DNA of 9,561 bases from JANLYQ01 sp031365725 (lineage in GTDB: Bacteria > Actinomycetota > Actinomycetes > JACCUZ01): positions 1-9,561 of the forward strand of contig JANLYQ010000104.1 of the NCBI GenBank assembly GCA_031365725.1, given 5' to 3'. A program made the position numbers and the translations under genes. Numbering within the stretch: the stretch's first letter is position 1; each line of letters begins with the position of its first letter. Positions 1-6,547 of this stretch are shown here, piece after piece. Under the pieces are notes generated by a model, which was given only the letters and a program-made list of their open reading frames with translations, did not search any database and was not told the origin of the DNA.

Positions 1-288
1 CCGGTCGAGGGTGAGAGCGAAGTCCAGCACGTCGTCGTAGGTGATGACGTTGCCCTCGTGCTCCTCCATCGCCTCGGCGGGGATGATCCACTGCTCGGCG
101 ACGACGCCGCCGGACACCAGGAGGGTGACGACCTCGTCATCGGCCGGCTTGCGGATCTCGTCCTTGCAGGTGGTGCACGAGAAGGCGTAGTACGACCAGG
201 CGGAGCGTGAGCAGACGACCAGGCGCATCTGGGCGGGCGTGAGCTCCACGTCGCCGCACACGGGGCACGAAGTCTTGATGGTGGTCAT
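1..288 (-). CDS. Small zinc-ribbon protein of unknown function, C-terminus cut by window edge
   Basis: Open reading frame of 96 codons that starts with ATG at 288 and is still open at base 1. The protein begins MTTIKTSCPVCGDVELTP. It has two Cys pairs, C8-x2-C11 and C38-x2-C41, in the arrangement of a treble-clef or zinc-ribbon fold, with aromatic residues (WSYYAF) just before the second pair. After the ribbon it is acidic and ends, as far as visible, in YDDVLDFALTLDR. A strong AGGAGG at 295-300 lies six bases upstream and fixes the start. The gene is the next one after pafC on the same strand, 97 bases downstream, so co-transcription is plausible. In many actinobacteria tatA follows pafC; whether it follows here cannot be seen. 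The role is unknown. A nucleic-acid or protein-binding adaptor is only a guess from the zinc ribbon. Confidence 0.8.
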   Translation of the reverse strand, partial: MTTIKTSCPVCGDVELTPAQMRLVVCSRSAWSYYAFSCTTCKDEIRKPADDEVVTLLVSGGVVAEQWIIPAEAMEEHEGNVITYDDVLDFALTLDR

Positions 289-294
289 CGTCTG

Positions 295-300
295 CCTCCT
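295..300 (-). promoter_or_regulatory. Shine-Dalgarno site of the zinc-ribbon gene
   Basis: AGGAGG on the minus strand with a six-base spacer to the ATG at 288. It is the strongest ribosome binding site seen in the leftward cluster. It decides the start of the small gene and shows that this gene can be translated independently of pafC. Confidence 0.8.
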
Positions 301-385
301 CGCTGGTGCTCCTGTTCGGAGCGTCATCAAGGTGTTCGGCAGCACAAAGCACACGCTTGAGCGGTTGTCCGGAGGGATGAGGCGA

Positions 386-1342
386 TCAGGTCCGGACGGT
401 GTACGCCGAGAGAGCGAGGGCAGCCTCGGTGGCGACCTCCTCAGCGAGCCCGGCCGGCTCCAGGATGCGCAGGTGACCACCCAGGCGCAGGGCGAGGCGT
501 CGCAGCCAGCCGAGGTCGGCCACCCGCATGCGCACCAGCAGCACGTCCGGGCTGAGTCGGGCGACGTCCTCGACCGGGTAGTAGTCGACCATCCAGTGCG
601 CGCCGGGGGCGAGCTCGAGGCTGACCATCGTGTCGTCGGGCGAGCCCACGAACAGTCCCTCGCGCAGGTCCCGGGCGGTGGCCTCGGCCGGCACCTGGGC
701 GGGCACGTCGAGCACTGTGACCGCCTCGACCCGGTCCAGGCGGAACAGCCGCACGTCGTCAGCGTGCCGGCACCAGCCCTCGAGGTACCAGCGACCATCG
801 ACGAGCAGCACCCGCATGGGGTCGACGTCGCGCTCGGTGGCCTCGTCGCGCGCCGCCACGACGTAGCGCAGGTGCACCCGTCGGCCCTGAGCGAGAGCGC
901 GCCGCAGCTCGGCGAGGGCAGCGTGGGACTCGACCTCGACCCGCACCTGGGTGCTGGGGGCGCCCGACTCCCCCGCCGCCGACTCCAGCTTGGTCAGCGT
1001 GCGCTGTAGCGCATCGCGATCGTGCAGCCCGGGGACATCGGCGAGCGCCCTGAGGCCCACCAGCAGCGCCAGGGCCTCGTCGACATCGAGGCGCAGGGGC
1101 CGGGCGATGGCGTCGGCGTTGCTGAGGTAGACCCGACCGTCCTCCCACTCGACATCGATGAGGTCGTCGGGCAGGTGCCCTGGCGTGCCGCAGACGAAGA
1201 TCAGTTCGAGGTCCTTGACCAGCTGCGTCTCGGTGATGCCGAACTCCTGCGCCGCGGCAGCCAGTGGCACCCCTTGACGGCTCGCGAGATAGGGCACCAG
1301 GGCCAGCAGCCGGGACAGCCGGTCGGTCGCGGGCAGGCTCAT
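386..1342 (-). CDS. pafC: PafC, WYL-domain subunit of the PafBC DNA-damage transcription activator
   Basis: A 318-residue protein, close to the length of known PafC. Residues about 5-50 form a winged-helix segment (RLSRLLALVPYLASRQGV, then a helix around ITETQLVKDLELI). The WYL domain spans about 140-215, with the signature W185-Y186-L187 inside DGRWYLEGW and the following LFRLDRV strand. The C-terminal part (about 230-318) is the WCX region. PafB and PafC act together. In mycobacteria the PafBC complex binds RNA polymerase promoters and turns on LexA-independent DNA-repair genes, with the WYL domain thought to sense single-stranded DNA. The ATG at 1342 overlaps the pafB stop by four bases and GGAG lies eight bases upstream inside pafB, so the two subunits are translationally coupled. 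It is assigned as PafC rather than PafB because it is the second of the pair after pafA. Confidence 0.93.
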   Translation of the reverse strand: MSLPATDRLSRLLALVPYLASRQGVPLAAAAQEFGITETQLVKDLELIFVCGTPGHLPDDLIDVEWEDGRVYLSNADAIARPLRLDVDEALALLVGLRALADVPGLHDRDALQRTLTKLESAAGESGAPSTQVRVEVESHAALAELRRALAQGRRVHLRYVVAARDEATERDVDPMRVLLVDGRWYLEGWCRHADDVRLFRLDRVEAVTVLDVPAQVPAEATARDLREGLFVGSPDDTMVSLELAPGAHWMVDYYPVEDVARLSPDVLLVRMRVADLGWLRRLALRLGGHLRILEPAGLAEEVATEAALALSAYTVRT

Positions 1343-2337
1343 CGGCGTGGCTCCGGGGCGCTGGCGAGCACCCCGTGCAGGCGGCGTACGACGGCAGCGG
1401 CGAGCTCGGTCGGCTCGAGGGCCACCACGTCGGCGCCGAAGCCCGCGACCTCGTCGGCCAGCACCTCGACGTCGCTGAAGGCAAGCTCCAGCGCGTCGAA
1501 GCCGGGCGGGACGTCGAGCCCGGGCGACGCCTCGGCCGTGACAGTGGCGGCTCGCCTCCGCAGCCGGAAGCAGGTCCCCGGTCGGGCGCCGAGCCGGGCG
1601 AGGGTCGTAGCGCGGTCGGGCACGAACGTGGCCACCTGGGCCCGCAGGTCGATGCCCACCGGTACCTGGACGTCACCGGGCGCCCCGATCATCCGTACCG
1701 GCCCGGCCACGCGGGAGAGCCGGAAGACCCGGGTGGCGTCACGGTCGCGGTCGTGTCCCACGACGTACCAACGGCCGTAGCGCGACACGATCCCCCACGG
1801 CTCGAGGTGCCGCTCGACCACGTCCGGCCGACCGGGTCGGCGATAGGGGAAGCGGATCGGGCGCCGGTCCCGCACCGCGGCGTAGACCGGCTCGAACGCC
1901 GGCTCGCTGGTGCGCACCCGCGGCTCGATGCCCACCAAGCTGCCCTGGTCGGGCTCGACGCCGGCTGCCATGAGCTTGAGCACCGCTCGGGAGGCGGGTG
2001 CCGCCAGGCTGGCCTGCTGCCAGACCCGGGAGGCCAGGCTGAGCACAGCCAGCTCGTCGGGGGTGAAGGAGACCTCGGGCAGCGCGTAGGCCGCCCGGTC
2101 GACGCGGTAGCCGACCTCGGCGTCGAACCAGGCGTCGTTCCCGCCGGTCTCCAGCGGCACGCCGAGATCCCGCAGCTCGTCCTTGTCCCGCTCGAACATG
2201 CGGTCGAAGGCCTCGTCGTTGGGGCACTCGGCGTACTGCGGGACTGCCGTCCGCAACTGTTCCTTGCTCAGGAAGGCCCGGGTGGACAGCAGCGCGATGA
2301 CCAGGTTAAGCAGCCGCTCGGTCTTCTGCGCGGACAT
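1339..2337 (-). CDS. pafB: PafB, WYL-domain subunit of the PafBC DNA-damage transcription activator
   Basis: A 332-residue protein whose start MSAQKTERLLNLVIALLSTR is the typical first helix of the PafB winged-helix domain (about 1-85). A central linker domain (about 90-135) follows, then the WYL domain (about 140-212). Here the signature reads W190-Y191-V192 in YGRWYVVGHD, followed by VFRLSRV. The C-terminal WCX domain fills the rest. Together with PafC it forms the DNA-damage-responsive activator; despite the name (proteasome accessory factor) it is not needed for pupylation. The ATG at 2337 has no good Shine-Dalgarno. A TAGGTT hexamer six bases upstream suggests a leaderless transcript starting at the ATG, separate from any read-through from pafA and the FKBP genes. 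Confidence 0.94.
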   Translation of the reverse strand: MSAQKTERLLNLVIALLSTRAFLSKEQLRTAVPQYAECPNDEAFDRMFERDKDELRDLGVPLETGGNDAWFDAEVGYRVDRAAYALPEVSFTPDELAVLSLASRVWQQASLAAPASRAVLKLMAAGVEPDQGSLVGIEPRVRTSEPAFEPVYAAVRDRRPIRFPYRRPGRPDVVERHLEPWGIVSRYGRWYVVGHDRDRDATRVFRLSRVAGPVRMIGAPGDVQVPVGIDLRAQVATFVPDRATTLARLGARPGTCFRLRRRAATVTAEASPGLDVPPGFDALELAFSDVEVLADEVAGFGADVVALEPTELAAAVVRRLHGVLASAPEPRR

Positions 2338-2343
2338 GGGCTG

Positions 2344-2349
2344 AACCTA
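2344..2349 (-). promoter_or_regulatory. Candidate -10 element for a leaderless pafB transcript
   Basis: TAGGTT on the minus strand fits the actinobacterial TAnnnT -10 pattern and ends six bases before the pafB ATG, which would place the transcription start at or next to the A of the ATG. No convincing -35 lies at 16-18 bases. The nearest similarity, CTGACA, is only 14 bases away. The hexamer match alone is weak; the position is what makes it a candidate. Confidence 0.4.
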
Positions 2350-2360
2350 CCCGGCGCCGG

Positions 2361-2371
2361 TCCTGTCAGGA
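2361..2371. promoter_or_regulatory. Perfect 11-bp palindrome upstream of pafB
   Basis: TCCTG-T-CAGGA is an odd-length perfect dyad centred about 29 bases upstream of the pafB start, roughly where a -35 region or an activator site would sit. The one-base centre rules out an RNA hairpin, so if functional it would be a protein binding site on DNA. No known factor is recognised from the sequence. Confidence 0.3.
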
Positions 2372-2414
2372 ACTCGTCAGCCGCGGGCGGGACTGAGCCA
2401 GCCGCCGGCAGGAC

Positions 2415-2795
2415 TCAGCGGACGTCGAGCAGGTCCACCACGAAGATCAAGGTCTCGCCGGGCTTGATGGCTCCGCCGGCACCCCGGTCGCCGTAGCCCA
2501 GGTGCGGCGGGATGACGAGCCGGCGTCGGCCGCCGACCAGCATGCCGACCACACCCTGGTCCCAGCCGGAGATGACGTGTCCGGCGCCGAGCGGGAAGGA
2601 AAATCTGTCGCCGCGGTTCCAGGAGGCATCGAACTCCTCGCCGGTGGAGTAGGCCACCCCGACGTAGTGCACGACGACGGTGGCACCGGCGACCGCCTCC
2701 GCCCCGTCACCGACTACCAGGTCGGTGGACTGCAGCTCGGTCGGTGGCTCGCCGTCGGGGAAGTCGATCTCCGGTTTCTCGGACATGTTGGTCAT
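2415..2795 (-). CDS. FKBP-type peptidyl-prolyl cis-trans isomerase, small cytoplasmic form
   Basis: A 126-residue single-domain FKBP without a signal peptide. The isomerase fold covers about residues 22-126. The ligand pocket is intact by comparison with FKBP12: the Tyr of VVHYVG, Phe-Asp of EEFDASW, Phe of FSFPLG, Val-Ile of GHVISGWD with its Trp, the Tyr of LGYGDRG and the Phe in LIFVVDLL. It should catalyse proline isomerisation during protein folding in the cytoplasm. The first ATG (2795) is preferred over the second in-frame ATG at 2786 because a GGGAAG lies upstream of it and nothing resembling a ribosome site precedes the second. It begins only seven bases after the stop of the lipoprotein FKBP gene, so the two form a transcription unit. 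FKBP genes between pafA and pafB are a standard actinobacterial arrangement. Confidence 0.93.
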   Translation of the reverse strand: MTNMSEKPEIDFPDGEPPTELQSTDLVVGDGAEAVAGATVVVHYVGVAYSTGEEFDASWNRGDRFSFPLGAGHVISGWDQGVVGMLVGGRRRLVIPPHLGYGDRGAGGAIKPGETLIFVVDLLDVR

Positions 2796-2802
2796 GCGTC
2801 AC

Positions 2803-3717
2803 TCACTTCCCGGTGGCGGCTGCGGGTCCGTGGACCCCGAGGATGTCGACGGCGACGGCCACGCTGTCCTTGGTGGCGTCGGCGCCGGTCTGGGCCGGCA
2901 GGGTCATGAGGACCCGGCTGCCGGCGGGGATGCCCACCAGCAGGTCGAACGGGCTGGCCTGCGCCCCGCCCACCGGCACTCCCTGCGGTCCCTGCGCCCA
3001 GGACGAGCTCAACGGCTTACCGGCCCAGCTGACGGCGTTGTACTCGACGACGGCAAGCTTGCCCTTGCTGATGGCCGGTCCGGTGCCCGTGGCGAGCACG
3101 GTGACGGCCGCCTTCTTCGGCGGCGTCGTGCCGGCGGCGACGGTGACCGTCGGCTCGCTGCCGATGGCGCCGGTCACCTTCGGCAGGTCGGTCGGTAGGC
3201 CGGCGACCGGGGTGTTCTTCTCCGGGGAACCGGTCTTGGCGTAGGACGCGATGACGTCGACGACGAATACCAGCGAGTCGGTCGCTTTGATCCCGGCCTT
3301 GCTGTTGCCCTTCTTGCCGTAGCCGTCCTTGGGCGGGATGACCATCAGCACCCTGCTGCCGGCCTTCACGCCCACCAGGGCGGTGTCCCAGCCCTTGATG
3401 ACGCGGTTGACCCCGATCTGGAAGGCGGCCGGCGACTTGCGGTCGTAGGAGTTGTCGAACACCTTGCCGGTCTTGTAGACCTCGCCGAGATAGTCCGCGA
3501 CGAGCAGGTCACCCTTCTTCACCACCGGCCCGGTGCCCTTGGTGAGAAGACTGGTCTCGAGCTTTGGCTTCGGCTTTGCGTCCTTGCCGATGGTGACCTT
3601 CGGCTTGTCGCCGAAGGCCCCCTTGACCGTGGGCAGCGAGCTGGACGTGCTCCCGCCACAAGCCGCCAGCGAGCCGGCGAGCAGGACAGGAGCGAGCAAC
3701 AGGGCGGCGCGACGCAC
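2803..3717 (-). CDS. Lipoprotein FKBP-type peptidyl-prolyl isomerase with a duplicated, degenerate second domain
   Basis: A 304-residue exported protein. Residues 1-20 are a lipoprotein signal peptide (MRR, hydrophobic stretch, lipobox LAAC with C20), followed by a Gly/Ser linker, so the mature protein is anchored on the outer membrane face. Domain 1 (about 55-157) is a full FKBP: VADYLG, KVFDNSYD, FQIG, RVIKGWD, the Tyr of DGYG and LVFVVDVI. Domain 2 (about 205-294) has the same order of segments but lacks Phe-Asp, the VIxGW motif and the active-site Tyr-Gly, so it is probably catalytically dead. The linkers LPTVKGAFGDKPKVT (28-42) and LPKVTGAIGSEPTVT (178-192) show that the whole unit was duplicated with a period of 150 residues. 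The start codon is GTG at 3717, supported by GAGG seven bases upstream. The likely role is folding of secreted proteins. Confidence 0.9.
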   Translation of the reverse strand: MRRAALLLAPVLLAGSLAACGGSTSSSLPTVKGAFGDKPKVTIGKDAKPKPKLETSLLTKGTGPVVKKGDLLVADYLGEVYKTGKVFDNSYDRKSPAAFQIGVNRVIKGWDTALVGVKAGSRVLMVIPPKDGYGKKGNSKAGIKATDSLVFVVDVIASYAKTGSPEKNTPVAGLPTDLPKVTGAIGSEPTVTVAAGTTPPKKAAVTVLATGTGPAISKGKLAVVEYNAVSWAGKPLSSSWAQGPQGVPVGGAQASPFDLLVGIPAGSRVLMTLPAQTGADATKDSVAVAVDILGVHGPAAATGK

Positions 3718-3823
3718 GAAAGAACCTCGAGAACAAAGGGGGAAGGGGACCGACCCAGCCTAACCCGGCGTACGACGGCCTCCCGCGGCGCCCGCGCGGC
3801 GTGCGACGAGACACACAGCACAC
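3718..3823 (-). other. pafA-FKBP intergenic region with a weak hairpin and a possible -10
   Basis: This 106-base gap contains a GC-rich dyad, CCGCG (3783-3787) and CGCGG (3795-3799) with a seven-base loop, which lacks a following T-run and is at best a weak terminator of pafA. On the minus strand TAGGCT (3757-3762) fits TAnnnT and would give a leader of roughly 30 bases for the FKBP lipoprotein gene, but no -35 is recognisable. The FKBP genes may therefore have their own promoter. Confidence 0.3.
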
Positions 3824-5185
3824 TCACATGCTGGCGATGAGCTTTTCCACCCGCTCGTCCACGGCTCGGAACGGGTCCTTGCAGAGAACGGTGCGCTGGG
3901 CCTGGTCGTTGAGCTTGAGGTGCACCCAGTCGACGGTGAAGTCCCGTCGCTTCTCCTGAGCGCGTCGGATGAACTCGCCACGCAGCTTGGCTCGCGTCGT
4001 CTGCGGTGGGACCGACTTGGCGGTGAAGATGTCGAGGTCGCGAGCGGTGCGTAGGGCCGCGCCGCGATTCTGCAGCAGGTAGAACAAGCCACGGTCGCGA
4101 GAGATGTCGTGGTAGGCGAGGTCGAGCTGGGCGACCCGCGACGACGACAGCGACAGGTCGTGCTTGGCGCTGTAGCGCTCGATCAACTTGTGCTTGATGA
4201 CCCAGTCGATCTCCGTGGCCACCGAGTCGAGGTCACCGGACTCGACCGCGTGCACGGTGCGCTCCCAGAGGTCGAGCACCTGCTTGACCACTCCCTCGTC
4301 GAGGCCGCGCCGGGAGGCGAAGTCGCGTGCCTTGCTGAGGTACTCCTGCTGGATCTCGAGCGCGCTGGCCTCGCGTCCGTTGGCCAGCTTGACCTTGCGA
4401 CGGCCGGTGATGTCGTGACTGATCTCACGGATCGCGCGGATCGGGTTCTCCAGCGTGAGGTCGCGCATGACGACGTTGGCCTCGATCATGCGCAGCACGA
4501 GGTCGGTGGCGCCGAGTTTGAGCAACGTGGTGGTCTCGCTCATGTTCGAGTCACCCACGATGACGTGCAGCCGACGGTACTTCTCGGCGTCGGCGTGCGG
4601 CTCGTCACGGGTGTTGATGATCGGGCGGGATCGTGTTGTCGCCGACGACACGCCTTCCCAGATGTGCTCGGCCCGCTGACTGACGCAGTAGACGGCTCCG
4701 CGCGGGGTCTGCAGCACCTTGCCCGCGCCGCAGATGATCTGGCGACTGACGAGGAACGGGATCAGCACATCGGACAGGCGGCTGAACTCACCGTGGCGAC
4801 CGACGAGGTAGTTCTCGTGACAGCCGTAGGAGTTGCCGGCCGAGTCGGTGTTGTTCTTGAACAGGTAGACGTCGCCCGCGATGCCCTCCTCGCGCAGCCG
4901 TCGCTCGGCGTCGACGAGCAGGCCTTCGAGGATGCGTTCGCCAGCCTTGTCGTGCACCACGAGCTCGCGGATGTCGTCGCACTCCGGCGTCGCGTATTCG
5001 GGGTGGCTGCCGACGTCGAGATAGAGCCGGGCACCGTTGCGCAGGAACACGTTGCTGCTGCGACCCCAGGACACGACCCGCCGAAAGAGGTAGCGAGCCA
5101 CCTCGTCGGGTGAGAGCCGGCGCTGACCCTGGAACGTGCACGTGACGCCGTACTCGTTCTCGAGGCCGAAGATCCGACGATCCAT
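3824..5185 (-). CDS. pafA: Pup--protein ligase PafA
   Basis: A 453-residue full-length member of the glutamine-synthetase-like Pup ligase family. PafA uses ATP to activate the C-terminal glutamate of Pup and joins it to lysine side chains of target proteins, marking them for the mycobacterial-type proteasome. The N-terminus reads MDRRIFGLENEYGV. E9 lies in the nucleotide/Mg-binding strand, and D57 in LYLDVGSHPEYATPE is the position of the catalytic aspartate. Further family blocks are NNTDSAGNSYGCHENY, RSRPIINTRDEPHA, VGDSNMSETTTLLKLG and the C-terminal DFTVDWVHLKLNDQAQRTVLCKDPF region, here split by name only. It is PafA rather than the deamidase Dop by this N-terminus and by its place before the FKBP and pafBC genes. 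No pup or prcBA lies on its upstream side in the window; a divergent redox operon does instead. Confidence 0.97.
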   Translation of the reverse strand: MDRRIFGLENEYGVTCTFQGQRRLSPDEVARYLFRRVVSWGRSSNVFLRNGARLYLDVGSHPEYATPECDDIRELVVHDKAGERILEGLLVDAERRLREEGIAGDVYLFKNNTDSAGNSYGCHENYLVGRHGEFSRLSDVLIPFLVSRQIICGAGKVLQTPRGAVYCVSQRAEHIWEGVSSATTRSRPIINTRDEPHADAEKYRRLHVIVGDSNMSETTTLLKLGATDLVLRMIEANVVMRDLTLENPIRAIREISHDITGRRKVKLANGREASALEIQQEYLSKARDFASRRGLDEGVVKQVLDLWERTVHAVESGDLDSVATEIDWVIKHKLIERYSAKHDLSLSSSRVAQLDLAYHDISRDRGLFYLLQNRGAALRTARDLDIFTAKSVPPQTTRAKLRGEFIRRAQEKRRDFTVDWVHLKLNDQAQRTVLCKDPFRAVDERVEKLIASM

Positions 5186-5191
5186 GAACCG

Positions 5192-5197
5192 ACCCTA
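5192..5197 (-). promoter_or_regulatory. Candidate -10 element for a leaderless pafA transcript
   Basis: TAGGGT on the minus strand fits TAnnnT and ends exactly six bases before the pafA ATG, the same geometry as the candidate in front of pafB. This suggests a start point at the ATG. The AGGG within it could instead act as a Shine-Dalgarno with a seven-base spacer, so the call is ambiguous. No TTGAC-like -35 is found. Confidence 0.4.
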
Positions 5198-5215
5198 GTC
5201 CCGCACTCACAGCGA

Positions 5216-5235
5216 CCTGGGGCAGCGCGCCCAGG
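5216..5235. promoter_or_regulatory. Dyad in the divergent pafA / redox-operon region
   Basis: CCTGGG (5216-5221) and CCCAGG (5230-5235) form a perfect six-base inverted repeat with an eight-base centre. It sits in the 61 bases between the divergent starts, 31 bases upstream of the pafA ATG and just before the first gene of the plus-strand operon. It could be an operator shared by both directions or a hairpin in the operon leader. No regulator is identified from the sequence. Confidence 0.3.
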
Positions 5236-5246
5236 AACCTCGGAGG

Positions 5247-5600
5247 ATGTCGGGCGACAGTGGTCCCATGGATGACTCACGCGACTCCCGACAGCAGCGC
5301 CCGCACCAGACCCCGTCCACGCGGTCCCGCGGCAAGCGCCGACTCTCCAGTCTGACGATGAGCATGGCTGTCGGCAGCCTCGTGGTCACGGGCGCAGCCT
5401 CGGCGGTCGTGGTGGCTTCCGCCGGGGCGACCTCGGGCAGCTCCGCGGCGACACCGACGGTGTCCACGTCGACCGACCAGTCGGACGACACCGAGGGCGC
5501 GTCGACGTCGACCGTGACCAAGGCGGCCACGACCACCACCAGCACCAGCGTCAGCACGGGCTCGGGCGGCACCACCCATGCATCGTCCGGCGGTTCGTGA
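5247..5600 (+). CDS. Small membrane-anchored Ser/Thr-rich protein, first gene of the redox operon
   Basis: A protein of 117 residues not recognised as a known family. Residues 11-32 are strongly basic (RQQRPH, RSRGKRR), about 35-58 are one hydrophobic helix (MSMAVGSLVV through SAVVVASA), and 63-117 are almost all Ser, Thr, Gly and Ala with an acidic patch (DQSDD). This predicts a single-pass protein with the tail outside, or an exported tail if signal peptidase cuts at ASA-GAT. The start is uncertain. ATG 5247 is directly preceded by GGAGG with no spacer, leaving AGGA at 5233 as the likely ribosome site; ATG 5268 would shorten it by seven residues. Its stop overlaps the apbE start by one base. 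In related loci an FMN-binding-domain protein often holds this place, but no such domain is present here. It might be a linker or scaffold for the membrane heme protein. Confidence 0.7.
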   Translation: MSGDSGPMDDSRDSRQQRPHQTPSTRSRGKRRLSSLTMSMAVGSLVVTGAASAVVVASAGATSGSSAATPTVSTSTDQSDDTEGASTSTVTKAATTTTSTSVSTGSGGTTHASSGGS

Positions 5601-6547
5601 TGGGCGCCGCCACGGCAGAGGTTGCTGCGGCTGACTGGCGCGCGATCGGCACGTCGATCCGCATCGTGGTCACCGATCCGGCCGCGCTGCCCCGTGCCAG
5701 GGCGATGCTCGAGGACGACTTGGGTGCGCTCGATCTCGCTTGCAGCCGGTTCCGCCCCGACTCGGAGCTGCGCCGACTGGACACCAGCGACGGGCGGCCT
5801 ACCCCCGTGAGCCCGCTGCTGGCTGAGGCCATTGCCGTTGCGTTGGCCGCCGCGGTGCGCTCCGATGGCGACGTCGACCTCACCGTCGGCTCCGCCATGA
5901 CCGAGATCGGGTACGACGACGACTTCGCGACCGTGCCGGTCGACGGTCCGGCGCTGCACCTGGTGCCCTCACCAGCGCCGGGCTGGGAGCAAGTCGTCCT
6001 CGATCGTGCGGCGGGCACCGTGACACTGCCTCGTGGTGTGCGACTCGACCTCGGTGCGACGGCCAAGGCACTCGCTGCTGACCGCGCGGTCGAGCGGATC
6101 GCTGCGGCCACCGGGAGCGGTGTGCTTGTGTCGCTGGGCGGCGACGTCGCAGTAGCGGGACCAGCACCGGAGGGCGACTGGCAGGTGCGTGTCCAAGACG
6201 TGACAGGCCATCCCGGAGCGGAGCCCCTCGGCCCTGGCGTCGTGATCTCCCTGCACGAGGGCGCACTCGCCACGTCGAGCACCACCGCACGCCGGTGGGT
6301 GCGCGGCGGTCAGATGCTCCACCACATCGTCGACCCGCGCTGCGGTCTTCCCGCCGCCTCGCCCTGGCGCACCGTCAGCGTGGCCGCGGCGACCTGCGTC
6401 TCGGCGAACACCGCCACCACTGCGGCGATCATCCGCGCTGACGGCGCAGAACGGTGGCTGCAATCCCTCGGCGTCCCCGCCCGACTGGTGCAAGTCGATG
6501 GCACCGTCCGCACCCTCGGTGGCTGGCCTTCTGAGGGCACGCGATGA
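5600..6547 (+). CDS. apbE: ApbE-family FAD:protein FMN transferase, no signal peptide
   Basis: A 315-residue ApbE-like protein. ApbE enzymes cleave FAD and attach FMN through a phosphoester bond to a Thr or Ser of target redox proteins, using Mg2+. Visible family blocks are CSRFRPDSELRRLD (48-61), DLTVGSAM (93-100), LDLGATAKALAADRA (149-163), SLGGDVAVAG (178-187) and MLHHIVDPRCGLPA (239-252), whose His is the position implicated in flavin transfer. In the last block the sequence reads SANTATTAAI (268-277) where many ApbE proteins have ADALATA, so Asn stands where a Mg-binding Asp is usual. No signal peptide or lipobox is seen, unlike classical exported ApbE, so it probably acts in the cytoplasm. 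The ATG at 5600 shares a base with the preceding stop (TGATG); a GTG one codon upstream is possible. Its target protein is not obvious in the window. Confidence 0.92.
   Translation: MGAATAEVAAADWRAIGTSIRIVVTDPAALPRARAMLEDDLGALDLACSRFRPDSELRRLDTSDGRPTPVSPLLAEAIAVALAAAVRSDGDVDLTVGSAMTEIGYDDDFATVPVDGPALHLVPSPAPGWEQVVLDRAAGTVTLPRGVRLDLGATAKALAADRAVERIAAATGSGVLVSLGGDVAVAGPAPEGDWQVRVQDVTGHPGAEPLGPGVVISLHEGALATSSTTARRWVRGGQMLHHIVDPRCGLPAASPWRTVSVAAATCVSANTATTAAIIRADGAERWLQSLGVPARLVQVDGTVRTLGGWPSEGTR

Noticed and set aside
308..322. GCTCC-N5-GGAGC hairpin between pafC and the zinc-ribbon gene
   Set aside because: A five-base stem without a T-run is too weak to call a terminator, and the genes are close enough to be one unit.
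239..1009. 256-codon plus-strand frame opposite the zinc-ribbon gene and pafC
   Set aside because: It is antisense to pafC with no ribosome site or recognisable motif.
1264..2496. 410-codon open frame on the plus strand opposite pafB and parts of its neighbours
   Set aside because: It crosses the ends of pafC, pafB and the small FKBP, and the protein is compositionally biased with no motif. It is a shadow of the real minus-strand genes.
4109..5113. 334-codon open frame on the plus strand opposite pafA
   Set aside because: It lies antisense to a full-length, strongly conserved pafA; its translation has no family signature. Long antisense frames are expected in high-GC DNA.
5204..5212. CTGTGAGTG upstream of pafA, similar to the PafBC-dependent promoter element TTGTCRGTG
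   Set aside because: It matches seven of nine positions, but the gap to the -10 is six bases instead of the usual eight, so the match is most likely chance.
5207..5959. 250-codon minus-strand frame across the small peptide gene and the start of apbE
   Set aside because: The apbE signatures on the plus strand and the stop/start overlap favour the plus strand; the minus frame shows no family match.
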